A DNA stretch of 64,000 bases, taken from positions 1 to 64,000 of the forward strand of contig NZ_JAFHKT010000138.1 in NCBI RefSeq assembly GCF_017052465.1. The letters run 5' to 3'. Positions within the stretch are counted from its first letter, which is position 1. Each line of letters begins with the position of its first letter. A program made the position numbers and the translations under genes. Below, one piece after another: positions 34,717 to 43,920 of this stretch. This stretch comes from Arthrobacter pascens. GTDB taxonomy: Bacteria > Actinomycetota > Actinomycetes > Actinomycetales > Micrococcaceae. The notes beneath the pieces are model-generated. The model worked only from the letters and a program-made list of their open reading frames with translations, searched no databases and was not told the DNA's origin.

Positions 34717-35856
34717 ACGGGGCCTCTGCATGGTGAACCGCCTGGCCACCAGGGCATTCAGCGCCGGCACCGCCGCGATCCGCGCGATTGCCGTGTTCCG
34801 TGTCCGCAGCAGACCGCCGGACAGGGGCCTGCCCAGCGCCATATTAAGTTCGGCCTGGCGTTTCGCTGCGGCGGCCGCCCGCCGGCGGGAGGCATCGAAC
34901 CGGCGAAGATCGGTGCCGCAGGGCCAGCCCCGCAGGCTGGCCATGATGATGGGCAGCAGCAATTCCCCGTCCAGCCAGCCAAGGTTCATGCCCTGCCCGC
35001 CGATGGGGCTGATTTCATGTGCGGCGTCTCCGATGAGGGCAGTCCTTCCCTCGACCATGCGGCTGACCAGGCGTGAGCGGACGCCGAAGCTACTCAGCAT
35101 GCTGTAGGCGCCGGGATCCACGGCTATGCCCGTTCTTTCCTTCACCAGACCGGCCAGCAGGTGCGCGTCCGGATATGGCGGCGGGCCGGACAGCCTGACC
35201 ACCCAGCGGCGCACGCCTCCGGGCAGGGGAAAGGACTCAACGATCCCGCCGGCTTCGAGGAACAGGGCGGCGTCCTCGCCGTACTGGCTGGTGTCAGGAA
35301 AATCACCCATCAGATAGTGCTCCGGGTAGCGTTTTTCCGCGGCCGGCAGCCCCAGCAGCCGCCGCACCGTCGAATTGGCGCCGTCAGCGCCCACGGCAAT
35401 CGCAGCGGACATTGTGAGCCGGGTACCCGCGACGGTGGCGTCGACCGTGACCCGGGCGCCGGCGTCGTGCATGTCCGTGACCTCAGCCCCGCGAAGCAGG
35501 GCGTCGGGGTCCAACTCCAGCACCCGGGCCTCGAGGGCTGCCTCCGTGACCGGTTGGGGTACGGCCAGGACGAACGGAAAGCGGTCCGATACCGGCGCGA
35601 ACGGCATGTGCGCAATCTCCCGGCCGGCCCAGACGGCACGGCCGCGGCGGATGCGGATTCCGCGCGCGACCAGGGGTGCGGCGGCTCCGATGCGGTCCAG
35701 CGCGGCAAGGGCCGGGGGATGAATACCGATCGCCCTGGTGTGCGCGTTCCGGCCGGTGCGCTTCTCGAGGATCCGGACGGCCGCACCCTCCTGCAGCAGC
35801 AGCGCGCCGAGGAACAGCCCCACGGGACCGCCGCCAACGATGAGGACGTCAGTCAC
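34714..35856 (-). CDS. FAD-dependent aromatic hydroxylase (PHBH type)
   Basis: A 380-residue flavin monooxygenase with dinucleotide-binding VLIVGGGPVGLFLGALLLQE, the middle DG-type segment VGADGANSTVRRLLGL and the FAD-ribityl motif LIGDAAHEISPIGGQGMNLG. It probably hydroxylates a phenolic ring. The GTG at 35856 overlaps the upstream methyltransferase stop (GTGACTGA), a sign of coupled translation, so it is preferred over the frame opening at 35949. It is the third gene of the type III polyketide operon. Confidence 0.88.
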   Translation of the reverse strand: MTDVLIVGGGPVGLFLGALLLQEGAAVRILEKRTGRNAHTRAIGIHPPALAALDRIGAAAPLVARGIRIRRGRAVWAGREIAHMPFAPVSDRFPFVLAVPQPVTEAALEARVLELDPDALLRGAEVTDMHDAGARVTVDATVAGTRLTMSAAIAVGADGANSTVRRLLGLPAAEKRYPEHYLMGDFPDTSQYGEDAALFLEAGGIVESFPLPGGVRRWVVRLSGPPPYPDAHLLAGLVKERTGIAVDPGAYSMLSSFGVRSRLVSRMVEGRTALIGDAAHEISPIGGQGMNLGWLDGELLLPIIMASLRGWPCGTDLRRFDASRRRAAAAAKRQAELNMALGRPLSGGLLRTRNTAIARIAAVPALNALVARRFTMQRPR

Positions 35857-36550
35857 TGCCGGTGTCCCGGCTGTAGGTGAGCACGCAGTGAAAGGGGGAG
35901 TGCCGCTCAGCCCGCCATCCCGCTGGAGCGACGGCGGCAAGTTCCGCAACCGTGTAGCTGCGCCTGATGGAGGTCAGGCCGTCGCCGCGGATGTAGGAGC
36001 CGGTCATCGGCAGCGCGCCGGCGCCAAAGAGCGCGTAGGCGAGGGCGTTGCGCCGGAGGTCGTTGTGGACGGCCAGGCGCCGGGCCAGCTGTGCGGAATC
36101 GTTGAGCAGGCCCTGCAGTTCCGCATCGGACAGGTGGTGCAGCACGTGGTTTGAAATCACGAGATCGAAGGCCTGGCCCTCCGCGACGAGTTCTGCGCTC
36201 GTGGCCTGCCGGAACCGCACCCCCTGCTGCGGCGTTCTGTGCCCGGCGAAACGGTATGCGCGGGGGTCTGGGTCGATGCCTGTGATGTCGAGCCGGAAGC
36301 CGTCCCGGGCGGCCCAGCCGGCGAGCATCAGCGCCAGGTCCCCGCCGCCGCAGCCAATGTCCAGCAGCGTGGACGGGACACCAGGGGACAGCAGCGGCCT
36401 GAGCCTGGTGCGGTAGAGGCCATGCCAGCCTGAAATGGCACGGTTGACCAGTGCGAACTGCCGGTAGGTGCGGTCCAGGCGTTCCGGATCGCAGTCGGGC
36501 CGGTCCATCTCCTCAACAGCGGTGGCGTCCCGAGCGCCGAGCATGCCCAT
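35849..36550 (-). CDS. SAM-dependent methyltransferase (polyketide tailoring)
   Basis: A 233-residue class I methyltransferase with SAM motif TLLDIGCGGGDLALML and ISNHVLHHLSDAE. It lies between the type III polyketide synthase (6 bases after that stop) and the flavin monooxygenase (8-base overlap), so it should methylate the polyketide product. Whether it acts on oxygen or carbon cannot be told. Confidence 0.88.
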   Translation of the reverse strand: MGMLGARDATAVEEMDRPDCDPERLDRTYRQFALVNRAISGWHGLYRTRLRPLLSPGVPSTLLDIGCGGGDLALMLAGWAARDGFRLDITGIDPDPRAYRFAGHRTPQQGVRFRQATSAELVAEGQAFDLVISNHVLHHLSDAELQGLLNDSAQLARRLAVHNDLRRNALAYALFGAGALPMTGSYIRGDGLTSIRRSYTVAELAAVAPAGWRAERHSPFHCVLTYSRDTGSD

Positions 36551-36556
36551 GGCGGG

Positions 36557-37753
36557 TCAGGCCAGGGACGATTCGGCCTCGTCCGCGAGCCGGTCGTCTG
36601 CCGGCTCTTCCAGCGGCTGGCCGATTCTCGTGAACAGCCCGGTTTCCACCGTCAGTCCGGGCCCGAATGCCATCGAGCAGATGCGTTCATCCCGGCCCTG
36701 CGGCGGAAGATCGAGGATATGCCTGAGCACGAAGAGCACCGTGGCGCTGCTCATGTTGCCGTAGTTGCGGAGGGTTTCGCGGGCAGGGACCAGCTGCTCG
36801 TCGGTGAGGCCCAGCCGCGACTGCACCTTGTCCAGGATGCTGCGGCCGCCTGGATGGATGGCCCAGTGCGTGATGTCCCGGTAGGGGAGTTCCCTGAGTG
36901 AACTGTCCCGGGCCAGGAGTGGTTCCAGGGCGCCGACAATGTGGTCGTCGATGATGTGCGGAACGTAGTTGCCCAGCACCATTTCGAACCCCTGGTCGCC
37001 GATATTCCACGCCATGGAGTCCTCGCCGACCGGCGTCAGGACCGTTTCGAAGTGGTCCAGCTGCAGGAGCGCCTTTGACTCGGGTGCTTCGCGCGCGGTC
37101 ACGACGGCGGCGGCGGCGCCGTCCGCGAAGAGGGCCGAGCCCATGATGGTGTCGGGATCGTTGGAGGTGCGGACGTGCAGTGAGCAGAGCTCCGCACACA
37201 CGACGAGGACCACCGCTTCGGGGTCCGCCTCGCAGAATGACTTCGCTGCCCGGAGTGCCGGGAACGCCGCGTAGCAGCCCATGAATCCCAGGTGGTAGCG
37301 CTGTACCGCAGGGTTGAGCCCCAGCGCCCGGACGATTTTGTAGTCGGGACCCGGGTTGAAAAACCCGGTGCAGGAGACCGTGATCAGATGAGTTATGTCA
37401 AGTGGATCAATGCCCGCACAGTTGGAGACGGCGGCGGCGGCGGCGTCGATGAAGAGCTTGGTGGCCTCCCTGGCGAACAGGTCGTTGCGCTCCTTCGTGC
37501 TGGGGCTCCGCAGCAGGCCCGTGGCCGGGTCGAAGAACCTTGGGTCGTCCGAGCGTGAATCCAGCGTCAGTTCCTGGACCGCCGTGTAGCGGGTGTCAAT
37601 GGCGGCCGAGTCGAAGCACGTGGCAACGAGCCGGGAACCGAGCCTTGTAAGCCCGGGCTGGGCTGCGAACACGTCCCGCGCCTCAGTCTGGATGAGCTTC
37701 GTCGGCGGAACAGCTGTCTCGAGGGCTCGCACGTAGACCGTCATGGGTTTCAT
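36557..37753 (-). CDS. type III polyketide synthase
   Basis: A 398-residue chalcone/stilbene-synthase-family enzyme that extends an acyl-CoA with malonyl-CoA and cyclises the chain. The catalytic triad is visible: Cys128 in LITVSCTGFFNPG, His in HWAIHPGGRSILD and Asn in NYGNMSSATVLFVL. With the following methyltransferase and flavin hydroxylase the set resembles the srs-type phenolic-lipid operon of Streptomyces griseus, so an alkylresorcinol or related quinone is plausible. The ATG at 37753 directly abuts a TCTTAAC dyad; a second ATG at 37744 is possible. Confidence 0.93.
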   Translation of the reverse strand: MKPMTVYVRALETAVPPTKLIQTEARDVFAAQPGLTRLGSRLVATCFDSAAIDTRYTAVQELTLDSRSDDPRFFDPATGLLRSPSTKERNDLFAREATKLFIDAAAAAVSNCAGIDPLDITHLITVSCTGFFNPGPDYKIVRALGLNPAVQRYHLGFMGCYAAFPALRAAKSFCEADPEAVVLVVCAELCSLHVRTSNDPDTIMGSALFADGAAAAVVTAREAPESKALLQLDHFETVLTPVGEDSMAWNIGDQGFEMVLGNYVPHIIDDHIVGALEPLLARDSSLRELPYRDITHWAIHPGGRSILDKVQSRLGLTDEQLVPARETLRNYGNMSSATVLFVLRHILDLPPQGRDERICSMAFGPGLTVETGLFTRIGQPLEEPADDRLADEAESSLA

Positions 37754-37777
37754 TCTTAACGAGAAGGTCAGTTAAGA
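37754..37777. promoter_or_regulatory. dyad abutting the polyketide synthase start
   Basis: TCTTAAC-N10-GTTAAGA, a perfect 7-bp inverted repeat ending next to the start codon. It could be an operator of a TetR- or MarR-type repressor, or a leader hairpin that covers the start. Confidence 0.45.
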
Positions 37778-37865
37778 CAATGGATTGGACTGCTGATCGC
37801 TGCTGCGTTTCGGGACTGATTGGGGCTGCCATACGGCCCCTCTCCGGGCACCCGCCGTAACGCCG

Positions 37866-37879
37866 ATAATGTACATTAT
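37866..37879. promoter_or_regulatory. 14-bp perfect palindrome upstream of the polyketide operon
   Basis: ATAATGTACATTAT is a perfect palindrome. On the minus strand TTGACA overlaps its edge, so it would lie on a promoter reading toward the polyketide synthase 113 bases away. The ATGTACAT core resembles operators of small winged-helix repressors. Confidence 0.5.
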
Positions 37880-38278
37880 GTCAAGTAGAAGTTGATTCCC
37901 GCTGGTACGGCCCGTCCCCGAATCGTAGCTACTGGTCCCCTCGCTTGCCGTAGCGCCATCCCAGGCCGTGACTGAATGCGCATGGCCACGAAGGGCAGAC
38001 CAGGCTGCCGCCACCAGGCTAGCTACACAAGGACCGAAGTGAACGGACGGCAGGTTCCGACCGGCTGGCCTCGGCCTTCCAGGTGCAGGTGTATTGCCTT
38101 CTCCCCCATTAAAGAACCACCACGGTGCGGGTCAAGCTAGCAGTCGAACGGGAGACGCGTCCACGATTTGTTCCTATCTCCTCCCCCGGTCATGAGGAGC
38201 AGCGGCGGGTCTCAGCCATTTGCATCGCGAGCACTGGGGGTCGCGCCGGCCTGACTCGCCGCCGCTGCGCTGCGGTGC

Positions 38279-40081
38279 TCAGCCTACTCCTGCATCTGAA
38301 TGTTCCGGGAAGGTCCCATCATTCTCATACGCCCTTACCGCGGCCAGATCACGGCCGGCGATATACCCGAAGGTGAGGGCAGGGCCCAGGTTGATGCCAC
38401 CAGCGGGGTAATGTCCGCCCATGACGCTGGAGTGATCGTTCCCTGCGACGTACAGCCCGGGAATGGGCACTCCGGCGTCGGACAGCACCCTGCCGCGCAC
38501 GTCTGCGTCCAAACCGGCAAAGGTGCCGAAGCTGCCGGGCACCACCCGCACCGCGTAAAAGGGTCCTTTCTCGAGGGGGCCGAGAGACGGATTAGGTCTC
38601 TGGGCGGGATCGCCCCCGTAGCGGTTGAATGGGGTTCCGCCCCTCCCGAAATCGGGGTCAACTCCACGTCGCGCGTTGTCGTTGAAGCGTGCCACTGTTT
38701 CTAGCAGGCCTGCCGGATCAATGCCGCAGGCAAGGGCGAGTTCCTCGATCGTGTTGCCCTTCTTCAGGTATCCGGACCGGAGGTAGGGGAACAATGGAAC
38801 GGGCAGCGGTTTTGCCATTCCGAGCGGAAACCTGCGGACGAATCTGCTGTCAGCGATTTGCCACGACTCGACTGTCTCGCCTTCCGGGGTGGCAGCGAGG
38901 AGCCCTTCGACGTAGTCGTAGTATCCGTTGGCTTCGTTGACGAACCGTTTCCCGTTCTTGCGGACTCCGATGCTGCCGGGTTTGGCGCGGTCCATGATGT
39001 GCGGAAAAACCCCGGTGCAGCCGTTGCGGTAGGTAATCAGGGAGACAGGACACCAGGCAGCCGGGGACTTGATACCGGTTTTGAAGCGGGCCCCCACGGA
39101 CTGCCCAAGGGTGATTCCGTCGCCGGAAGCTTCCTCGGGCGCGAGAGTCCAGTGTTCGCGTCCGGTGGGGGTTTTGGGAAAGAGTTCCTGGCGCCGCCGG
39201 ATGTCATGGGGAAAGCCGCCGGTGGCGAGCACGACGCCGCGGGCGGCGTGGATGGCGACCTCACCTTCCGGTGAACTTACGACGGCGCCACTCACCCTTC
39301 CGCCGGTGTCGGTCAGCAGCGAGGTGACCGGGGTGGAGACTCGGATTTCAACTCCTAGATCGTCGGCCGACTTCATCAGCCGGCCGGTGAGAGCTGTTCC
39401 GTTGACGAGCTGCATATTCCGCTTGTGGGTTAGGAGGTCCAAAAGGTGGAGTCCGAAGCGCCATCCGGCGTGGAGGAGGCCTTTGGGGTTTCCGCGGGAG
39501 GCGGAGAGAAATTTGGCCAGGTCAGGTCCTGCCATGATTCCCATTCCCAGGAACGATGTTTCGTAGAGCTGGTGGCGGGACTTGGCCCGGAGCTCGGGAG
39601 TTAGGTTCCGGGCATTGAAGGGCTTGGGGCCGACGGAACGATTGCCGGTTCCGGCGCCGGGCTGGTCGCCGTAGATGTCGTTAATTCTGGTCCCCGGCAC
39701 GAACTGCAGCGACGTGTTGTTGTGGAAGAAGGCCACCATGTGCGGGACGGCCTCGAGGAAGGCGTCAACTTTTTCGGCCTGGTAGTCGGTGCCGAGGACG
39801 TGGCGCAGGTAGGTACGGAAAGTCTCCCTATCTTCGTTGACTCCGGCTGCCTTGGCGAAGGGGCTGCCGGGAGTCCATGCCCAGCCGCCGGACCAGGAAG
39901 TTGCCCCGCCGCAGACGGCCGCCTTTTCCACCACAATGACTTTAAGACCGTGGTACGCGGCTGTTACGGCGGCGGACAGGCCGCCGGCACCCGAGCCAAC
40001 CACCAGCACGTCGCAGTCGGTAACGCGTCTGCTGGCTTGGAGCGGGTTGTGGGCGGATGCGGGTCCTTCTGGGGTGTTCAT
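38279..40081 (-). CDS. FAD-dependent dehydrogenase, KstD/fumarate-reductase-like
   Basis: A 600-residue flavoprotein of the fumarate reductase/3-ketosteroid-delta1-dehydrogenase superfamily. It has the FAD motif CDVLVVGSGAGGLSAAVTAA near the N-terminus, GGATSWSGGW, and a C-terminal GLYVAGNDHSSVMGGHYPAG, where KstD-type enzymes keep a Tyr and Gly of the active site. It should oxidise or reduce a carbon-carbon bond beside a ketone; the substrate is unknown. ATG 40081 has GGAGA upstream. Last gene of the minus-strand operon starting at 46499. A paralogue lies at 50203-51903. Confidence 0.85.
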   Translation of the reverse strand: MNTPEGPASAHNPLQASRRVTDCDVLVVGSGAGGLSAAVTAAYHGLKVIVVEKAAVCGGATSWSGGWAWTPGSPFAKAAGVNEDRETFRTYLRHVLGTDYQAEKVDAFLEAVPHMVAFFHNNTSLQFVPGTRINDIYGDQPGAGTGNRSVGPKPFNARNLTPELRAKSRHQLYETSFLGMGIMAGPDLAKFLSASRGNPKGLLHAGWRFGLHLLDLLTHKRNMQLVNGTALTGRLMKSADDLGVEIRVSTPVTSLLTDTGGRVSGAVVSSPEGEVAIHAARGVVLATGGFPHDIRRRQELFPKTPTGREHWTLAPEEASGDGITLGQSVGARFKTGIKSPAAWCPVSLITYRNGCTGVFPHIMDRAKPGSIGVRKNGKRFVNEANGYYDYVEGLLAATPEGETVESWQIADSRFVRRFPLGMAKPLPVPLFPYLRSGYLKKGNTIEELALACGIDPAGLLETVARFNDNARRGVDPDFGRGGTPFNRYGGDPAQRPNPSLGPLEKGPFYAVRVVPGSFGTFAGLDADVRGRVLSDAGVPIPGLYVAGNDHSSVMGGHYPAGGINLGPALTFGYIAGRDLAAVRAYENDGTFPEHSDAGVG

Positions 40082-40103
40082 GTCGTTCTCCATGCGTGTC
40101 ATG

Positions 40104-40940
40104 TCAGTGGCCGTATTCGTCGGGGTTGAGGCGCGGAGGGCGGTTCAGGTCGAGAGAGTCAATGGCGGCCATCTGCGGCTCCGTCAGACAGAATCCGAAG
40201 ACATCGAGATTCTGCTGCTGGCGCTTGTCGTCAGCAGACTTAGGGATCGCAACGCGGCCATGCTGGAGATGCCACCGCAGCACAACCTGACCAGGAGTTA
40301 CTTGAAGCTCCGCCGCCGGGACCGTGATGGCCGGGGAGTCCATGAACCCGCCATTTCGGCCCAGCGGGCTATAGGCGGCGGTGGCTATGCCATCCTGGCG
40401 GTGGAAGGCAAGCTGTTCCCGCTGGCCCGTTTCCGGGTCCAGCTGGATCTGGTTGAGAGCAGGGCTGAGCCCGGCCGCCTCCACCTGCCGCAGGTGTTCG
40501 GGGGTGAAGTTTGATACGCCCCACGAACGGATATTTCCTTCTTCGGCCAGTTGCTGCAGGCCTTCGCAGGCCTCCACGAACCTGCCTTGCCCGGGGTTTG
40601 GCCAATGCACCAGGAAAAGGTCGAGGTAATCCACGCCCAACCGGCCCGCCGCCGCGCCGAAGGCTGCCCGGACGCCGCTCCTGCTGTGTGAGTCCTTATT
40701 GAACTTGGTGGTCAGGAAGATATCGTCACGGGCAGCACCGCTGCGGCGCAGGCCCTCCCCGACTGCGTCTTCATTGCCGTACTTCTCGGCAGTATCTATG
40801 TGCCGGTACCCATGGCCGATTGCACGCGCCACCGCATCGGTGGCATCCTCCCCCACCATTGGCCAGGTGCCCAAACCGATCAGTGGAACGTGGACGCCCG
40901 GGGCGATCTCCGCCGTCGCTCTCTGGGGCAGGCTGCTCAT
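40104..40940 (-). CDS. aldo/keto reductase
   Basis: A 278-residue AKR of the 2,5-diketogluconate-reductase type. All four catalytic residues are visible: Asp and Tyr in YRHIDTAEKYGNEDAVG, Lys in FLTTKFNKD and His in LDLFLVHWPNP. The NADP-binding IPKSADDKRQQQNLDVF is near the C-terminus. Its ATG overlaps the TIM-barrel stop (ATGA). It probably reduces a carbonyl intermediate of the pathway encoded by this operon. Confidence 0.9.
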   Translation of the reverse strand: MSSLPQRATAEIAPGVHVPLIGLGTWPMVGEDATDAVARAIGHGYRHIDTAEKYGNEDAVGEGLRRSGAARDDIFLTTKFNKDSHSRSGVRAAFGAAAGRLGVDYLDLFLVHWPNPGQGRFVEACEGLQQLAEEGNIRSWGVSNFTPEHLRQVEAAGLSPALNQIQLDPETGQREQLAFHRQDGIATAAYSPLGRNGGFMDSPAITVPAAELQVTPGQVVLRWHLQHGRVAIPKSADDKRQQQNLDVFGFCLTEPQMAAIDSLDLNRPPRLNPDEYGH

Positions 40941-41791
40941 CGGTTTCCTGCCCTCTGCAGTCCGGCCGCCGACGCCAGGACACCGTCGACACCGGTCTTG
41001 AGCATTCGGGCCCAGCCCGCTTCACCGAGTTCTGTGACACGGCGCTCTGAGGGCGTCTCCACGCTGACGGGCAGATCTGCCGGAAAGGCCGCCACCAGGG
41101 AGGCAAGATCGAACTCCCCTTCACCGGGAACCTGCCGTTCCGAGCGCGATTCAAGGATCAAGCCCGCGTGGCTGGCGGGGCTTGCAACGGGACCGTCGCA
41201 CAGCTGCAGCAGCGGCACCAGCGAAGTGCAGGCTTTCAACTCCTCCAGCGTGCCGCCGAAGCGGTGGAAGTGCAGCGAGTCCACCACGATCCCGATTCCT
41301 GCCTGCCCCGCGCGCTCGGCAGCGTCAGGGATTGAGCGGACCACCTGGTAGGAAATCGGCTCCAACGTTGGCAGTATTCCGAAGCCGCGGCCGTCCTGGC
41401 TCAGCTGCGCCAGCGTGTCTGCGAAGCGGGAGGCGTCGGGGTCCGCGCAGGCTACCGTCATGGTCCGGGCCCCCAGAGCCTGCCCGGCTTCCAGCATCTG
41501 CAGCCAGGCGGCCCGCTGGTCGGTTCCGTCCAGGAGCAGGAACTCTATGTCCTCAACCTTCACTCCCGTGTCTTGCATTCGCACGATCGTTTCCTTCAGC
41601 ATGGGCGAGCCGGGCTGCAGGTCGTAGGGCCGTTCCGTGGCCGTGACCGGACGGACGCGGGCGCCGATGAAGTCGAAGCCCGCTTCGGCGGCAATGCTCA
41701 CGAGTTGCGGCGGGGCGGTGCCCACCAGCGAAAGCTGGGCGAGGCCGACGCGGCGCGTCGGGGTTTGCGAAAACGTTGCAGTAGTAGTCAC
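40937..41791 (-). CDS. sugar phosphate isomerase/epimerase-like TIM-barrel protein
   Basis: A 284-residue protein of the xylose-isomerase-like TIM-barrel (AP endonuclease 2) superfamily: GLAQLSLVGTAPPQLVSIAA at the start, FLLLDGTDQRAAWL, ILPTLEPIS and IGIVVDSLHFHRFGG, with metal-ligand-like Glu, Asp and His residues. Relatives include hydroxypyruvate isomerase, inosose dehydratase and 3-dehydroshikimate dehydratase; it is not close enough to name one. GTG start overlaps the preceding gene stop by 4 bases. Confidence 0.82.
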   Translation of the reverse strand: MTTTATFSQTPTRRVGLAQLSLVGTAPPQLVSIAAEAGFDFIGARVRPVTATERPYDLQPGSPMLKETIVRMQDTGVKVEDIEFLLLDGTDQRAAWLQMLEAGQALGARTMTVACADPDASRFADTLAQLSQDGRGFGILPTLEPISYQVVRSIPDAAERAGQAGIGIVVDSLHFHRFGGTLEELKACTSLVPLLQLCDGPVASPASHAGLILESRSERQVPGEGEFDLASLVAAFPADLPVSVETPSERRVTELGEAGWARMLKTGVDGVLASAAGLQRAGNR

Positions 41792-43917
41792 GAGGTGGCT
41801 CCGTTCAAGGCAAAGCGGGCAGCCTCTCCGGGGGCGGTCGGGCCGGCAGGAAGTGTGTCGGCAAGCGCGGCGGCCACCCGTTGTGCGGCGTCGTACCCGC
41901 TCTTCACGGCGTTGGAAACAATGGCTGGCGACTGGTCGACCATGGTGCCGGCGAGGGTGACAGGCAGGCTCGCCGACGATGACAGGGCGGCGTCGCGTTC
42001 CTCGTGGGTGGGCGGCGCGGCCAGGGGCAGGACAGACCGGGAGATCAACAGCGGGCCTGGGGATTCCAGCCATTGGTCCTCCTGCATGGCCGACGGGGCG
42101 ACCGTGCCTTCGGCCAGTGCGGATGAACGTTGGTCAGGGGCCGTGACAGCTCGGATGCGCACCTGCTGGCCGTCGAATTCCTCGATGCTGCAGCCCAGGA
42201 CCAGGCGAACCTTCGGGTTGGAGGTCAGGCGGGGCACCGCCAGAATCTTTGCCCTCCGTCCGGATTCCGGCGCGATGGCCTCCTGGGGGCCCACCAGCAG
42301 CACTGCTGTGCCGCGGGAGGCCAGAGTGTCGGCTACGGACATGGCTACGGAATCTGCACCCCAAATCGTGATTGCCTCCGGAACGTCTCCTCCCTGCAAA
42401 GCTTCGGGGTGTGCATCCAGCCAATCGCGGATGTCCATCACCTGCGGCAAGTCTGTCCCGATGAATGATGCCCCGGGCCGGTCCCCTCCCGTGGCCAGGA
42501 CCACCGCATCGGCGTGGTGTTCGCGCGCCAGGGCGCCGACGTCGGATGTGTCGGCCCGGACGCCGAGGTGCATTTCAATGCCCAGCCGGGCGTTTTCGCC
42601 CGCGGACCAATCTGTAAAGCGGTGAAAGTCGGGCGTGGATCTCATCCGTTCGGCAACGCCAAACTGGCCGCCGGGGCGGGTGCCGGCGTCGAGCACTGAC
42701 ACCCGGGCGCCAGCTTGGGCGAGTTCCCGGGCGGCTGTAAGGCCCGCCGGACCGGCTCCGACCACCAGGACTCGGGAGCCCGTGCGGACCTTGGGCGTCG
42801 GCATCGGGACGCGCGAACGTCCAACGGTCGGGTTGACACTGCAGGTGACCTGGCCCAGGCCAAGGTTGTCGATGCAGACGTTGCAGGCGATGCAGGGGCG
42901 GTAGGGCTCATTCCGCAGGACACCGCCCACGAAGGCCGGATCTGCGTGGATTGCCCGGGCAAGGCTGACGAAGTCGCAGGCGCCCTCGCCTAGGACCTCC
43001 TCAATGATGGTCGGAGAGTTGAGGCGCCCTGCCATCCCCAGCGGAAGACCGAAGCGCTTGTATTCCTTGGCGTACCGGGCCAGGACGCCGGGCTTCCACT
43101 CCCCCGACTGCACGATCCATTCGCCGGCTTCGTAGCTGCCGGCGGAGATGTCCAGGAAATCGAGTTTGTCCAGGTGTGCCTTGCCGATGATGTCCAGCTG
43201 GCCCGCCGCGGTGATGCCTTCAGCCGGGCCTTCCAGCACGGAGACGCGCATGCCCACGATGGTGTCCGGTGCGGCTTGACGGACGGCGTCGATGACGAGG
43301 TTCATGAAGTATTCCGGTTTGCTGAATTCGTCGGTTCGGTGGTTTGAGATGGGTGACATGAACTGGTGGATGAGGTAGCCGTGGGCGCCATGGATGTTGA
43401 TGACGTCGAACCCGGCGGCAATTGCCCGCCGGGCGGCTTGGGCGTAGGCCTCGACCAGCTCAAGGCAGCCTTCCCGTGTCAGTTCGTCCGGGATCTCCCC
43501 GCCCGCCACTTCGCATCCGACCGGTGAGGGTGCCACGTTCTTGAATCCGGACACTGCGGCCTGGGCTGTGCGGCCCCCGTGGTTAAGTTCAACGGCGGCC
43601 AGTGCGCCTTCGGCGTGCAGGGCGTCGGTGAGTGTCCGCAGGCCTGGAATCATGTCATCGGTGTGGAGGCCCAGTTGGTGGGTCCGGCCCTTGCCGTCGG
43701 CCCGTACGAATGTTGCTTCCGTGGTGACCATTCCAAGCCCTGCACGGGCGCGGGTTACCAGGTAGTCGATGTACTGCTCGGTAATGAAGCCGTCGGAAGT
43801 GCCATAGTTCCGCTCCATCGGTGCTGAGGCGAGCCGGTTCCGCAGGGTCTTGGGAGTGCGGCCGTTGCGGCCGAGGATCAATGGGCGGGCTGCATGGCGT
43901 TGTGCTGTCATGGTCAT
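41788..43917 (-). CDS. Old-Yellow-Enzyme-type NADH:flavin oxidoreductase (dienoyl-CoA reductase-like)
   Basis: A 709-residue fused reductase: FMN TIM barrel (residues 1-370, with NIHGAHGYLIHQFMSPISN), a four-cysteine cluster segment CIACNVC...VTCSVNP for [4Fe-4S], then FAD/NAD(P) binding domains (VLVVGAGPAGLTAARELAQA; ITIWGADSVAMSVADTLA). It matches the layout of 2,4-dienoyl-CoA reductase and trimethylamine dehydrogenase. It would reduce an activated C=C bond. The Gfo/Idh gene ends 3 bases upstream; the downstream gene overlaps by 4 bases. Confidence 0.9.
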   Translation of the reverse strand: MTMTAQRHAARPLILGRNGRTPKTLRNRLASAPMERNYGTSDGFITEQYIDYLVTRARAGLGMVTTEATFVRADGKGRTHQLGLHTDDMIPGLRTLTDALHAEGALAAVELNHGGRTAQAAVSGFKNVAPSPVGCEVAGGEIPDELTREGCLELVEAYAQAARRAIAAGFDVINIHGAHGYLIHQFMSPISNHRTDEFSKPEYFMNLVIDAVRQAAPDTIVGMRVSVLEGPAEGITAAGQLDIIGKAHLDKLDFLDISAGSYEAGEWIVQSGEWKPGVLARYAKEYKRFGLPLGMAGRLNSPTIIEEVLGEGACDFVSLARAIHADPAFVGGVLRNEPYRPCIACNVCIDNLGLGQVTCSVNPTVGRSRVPMPTPKVRTGSRVLVVGAGPAGLTAARELAQAGARVSVLDAGTRPGGQFGVAERMRSTPDFHRFTDWSAGENARLGIEMHLGVRADTSDVGALAREHHADAVVLATGGDRPGASFIGTDLPQVMDIRDWLDAHPEALQGGDVPEAITIWGADSVAMSVADTLASRGTAVLLVGPQEAIAPESGRRAKILAVPRLTSNPKVRLVLGCSIEEFDGQQVRIRAVTAPDQRSSALAEGTVAPSAMQEDQWLESPGPLLISRSVLPLAAPPTHEERDAALSSSASLPVTLAGTMVDQSPAIVSNAVKSGYDAAQRVAAALADTLPAGPTAPGEAARFALNGATS

Positions 43918-43920
43918 GGT

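Larger units (their letters stand above)
37754..38278. other. 525-base intergenic region between polyketide operon and catabolic operon
   Basis: It holds the two dyads listed and a TTGACA overlapping the second. No credible gene is seen; the frames at 37772-38014 and 38125-38376 have poor composition and no ribosome site. Confidence 0.6.
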
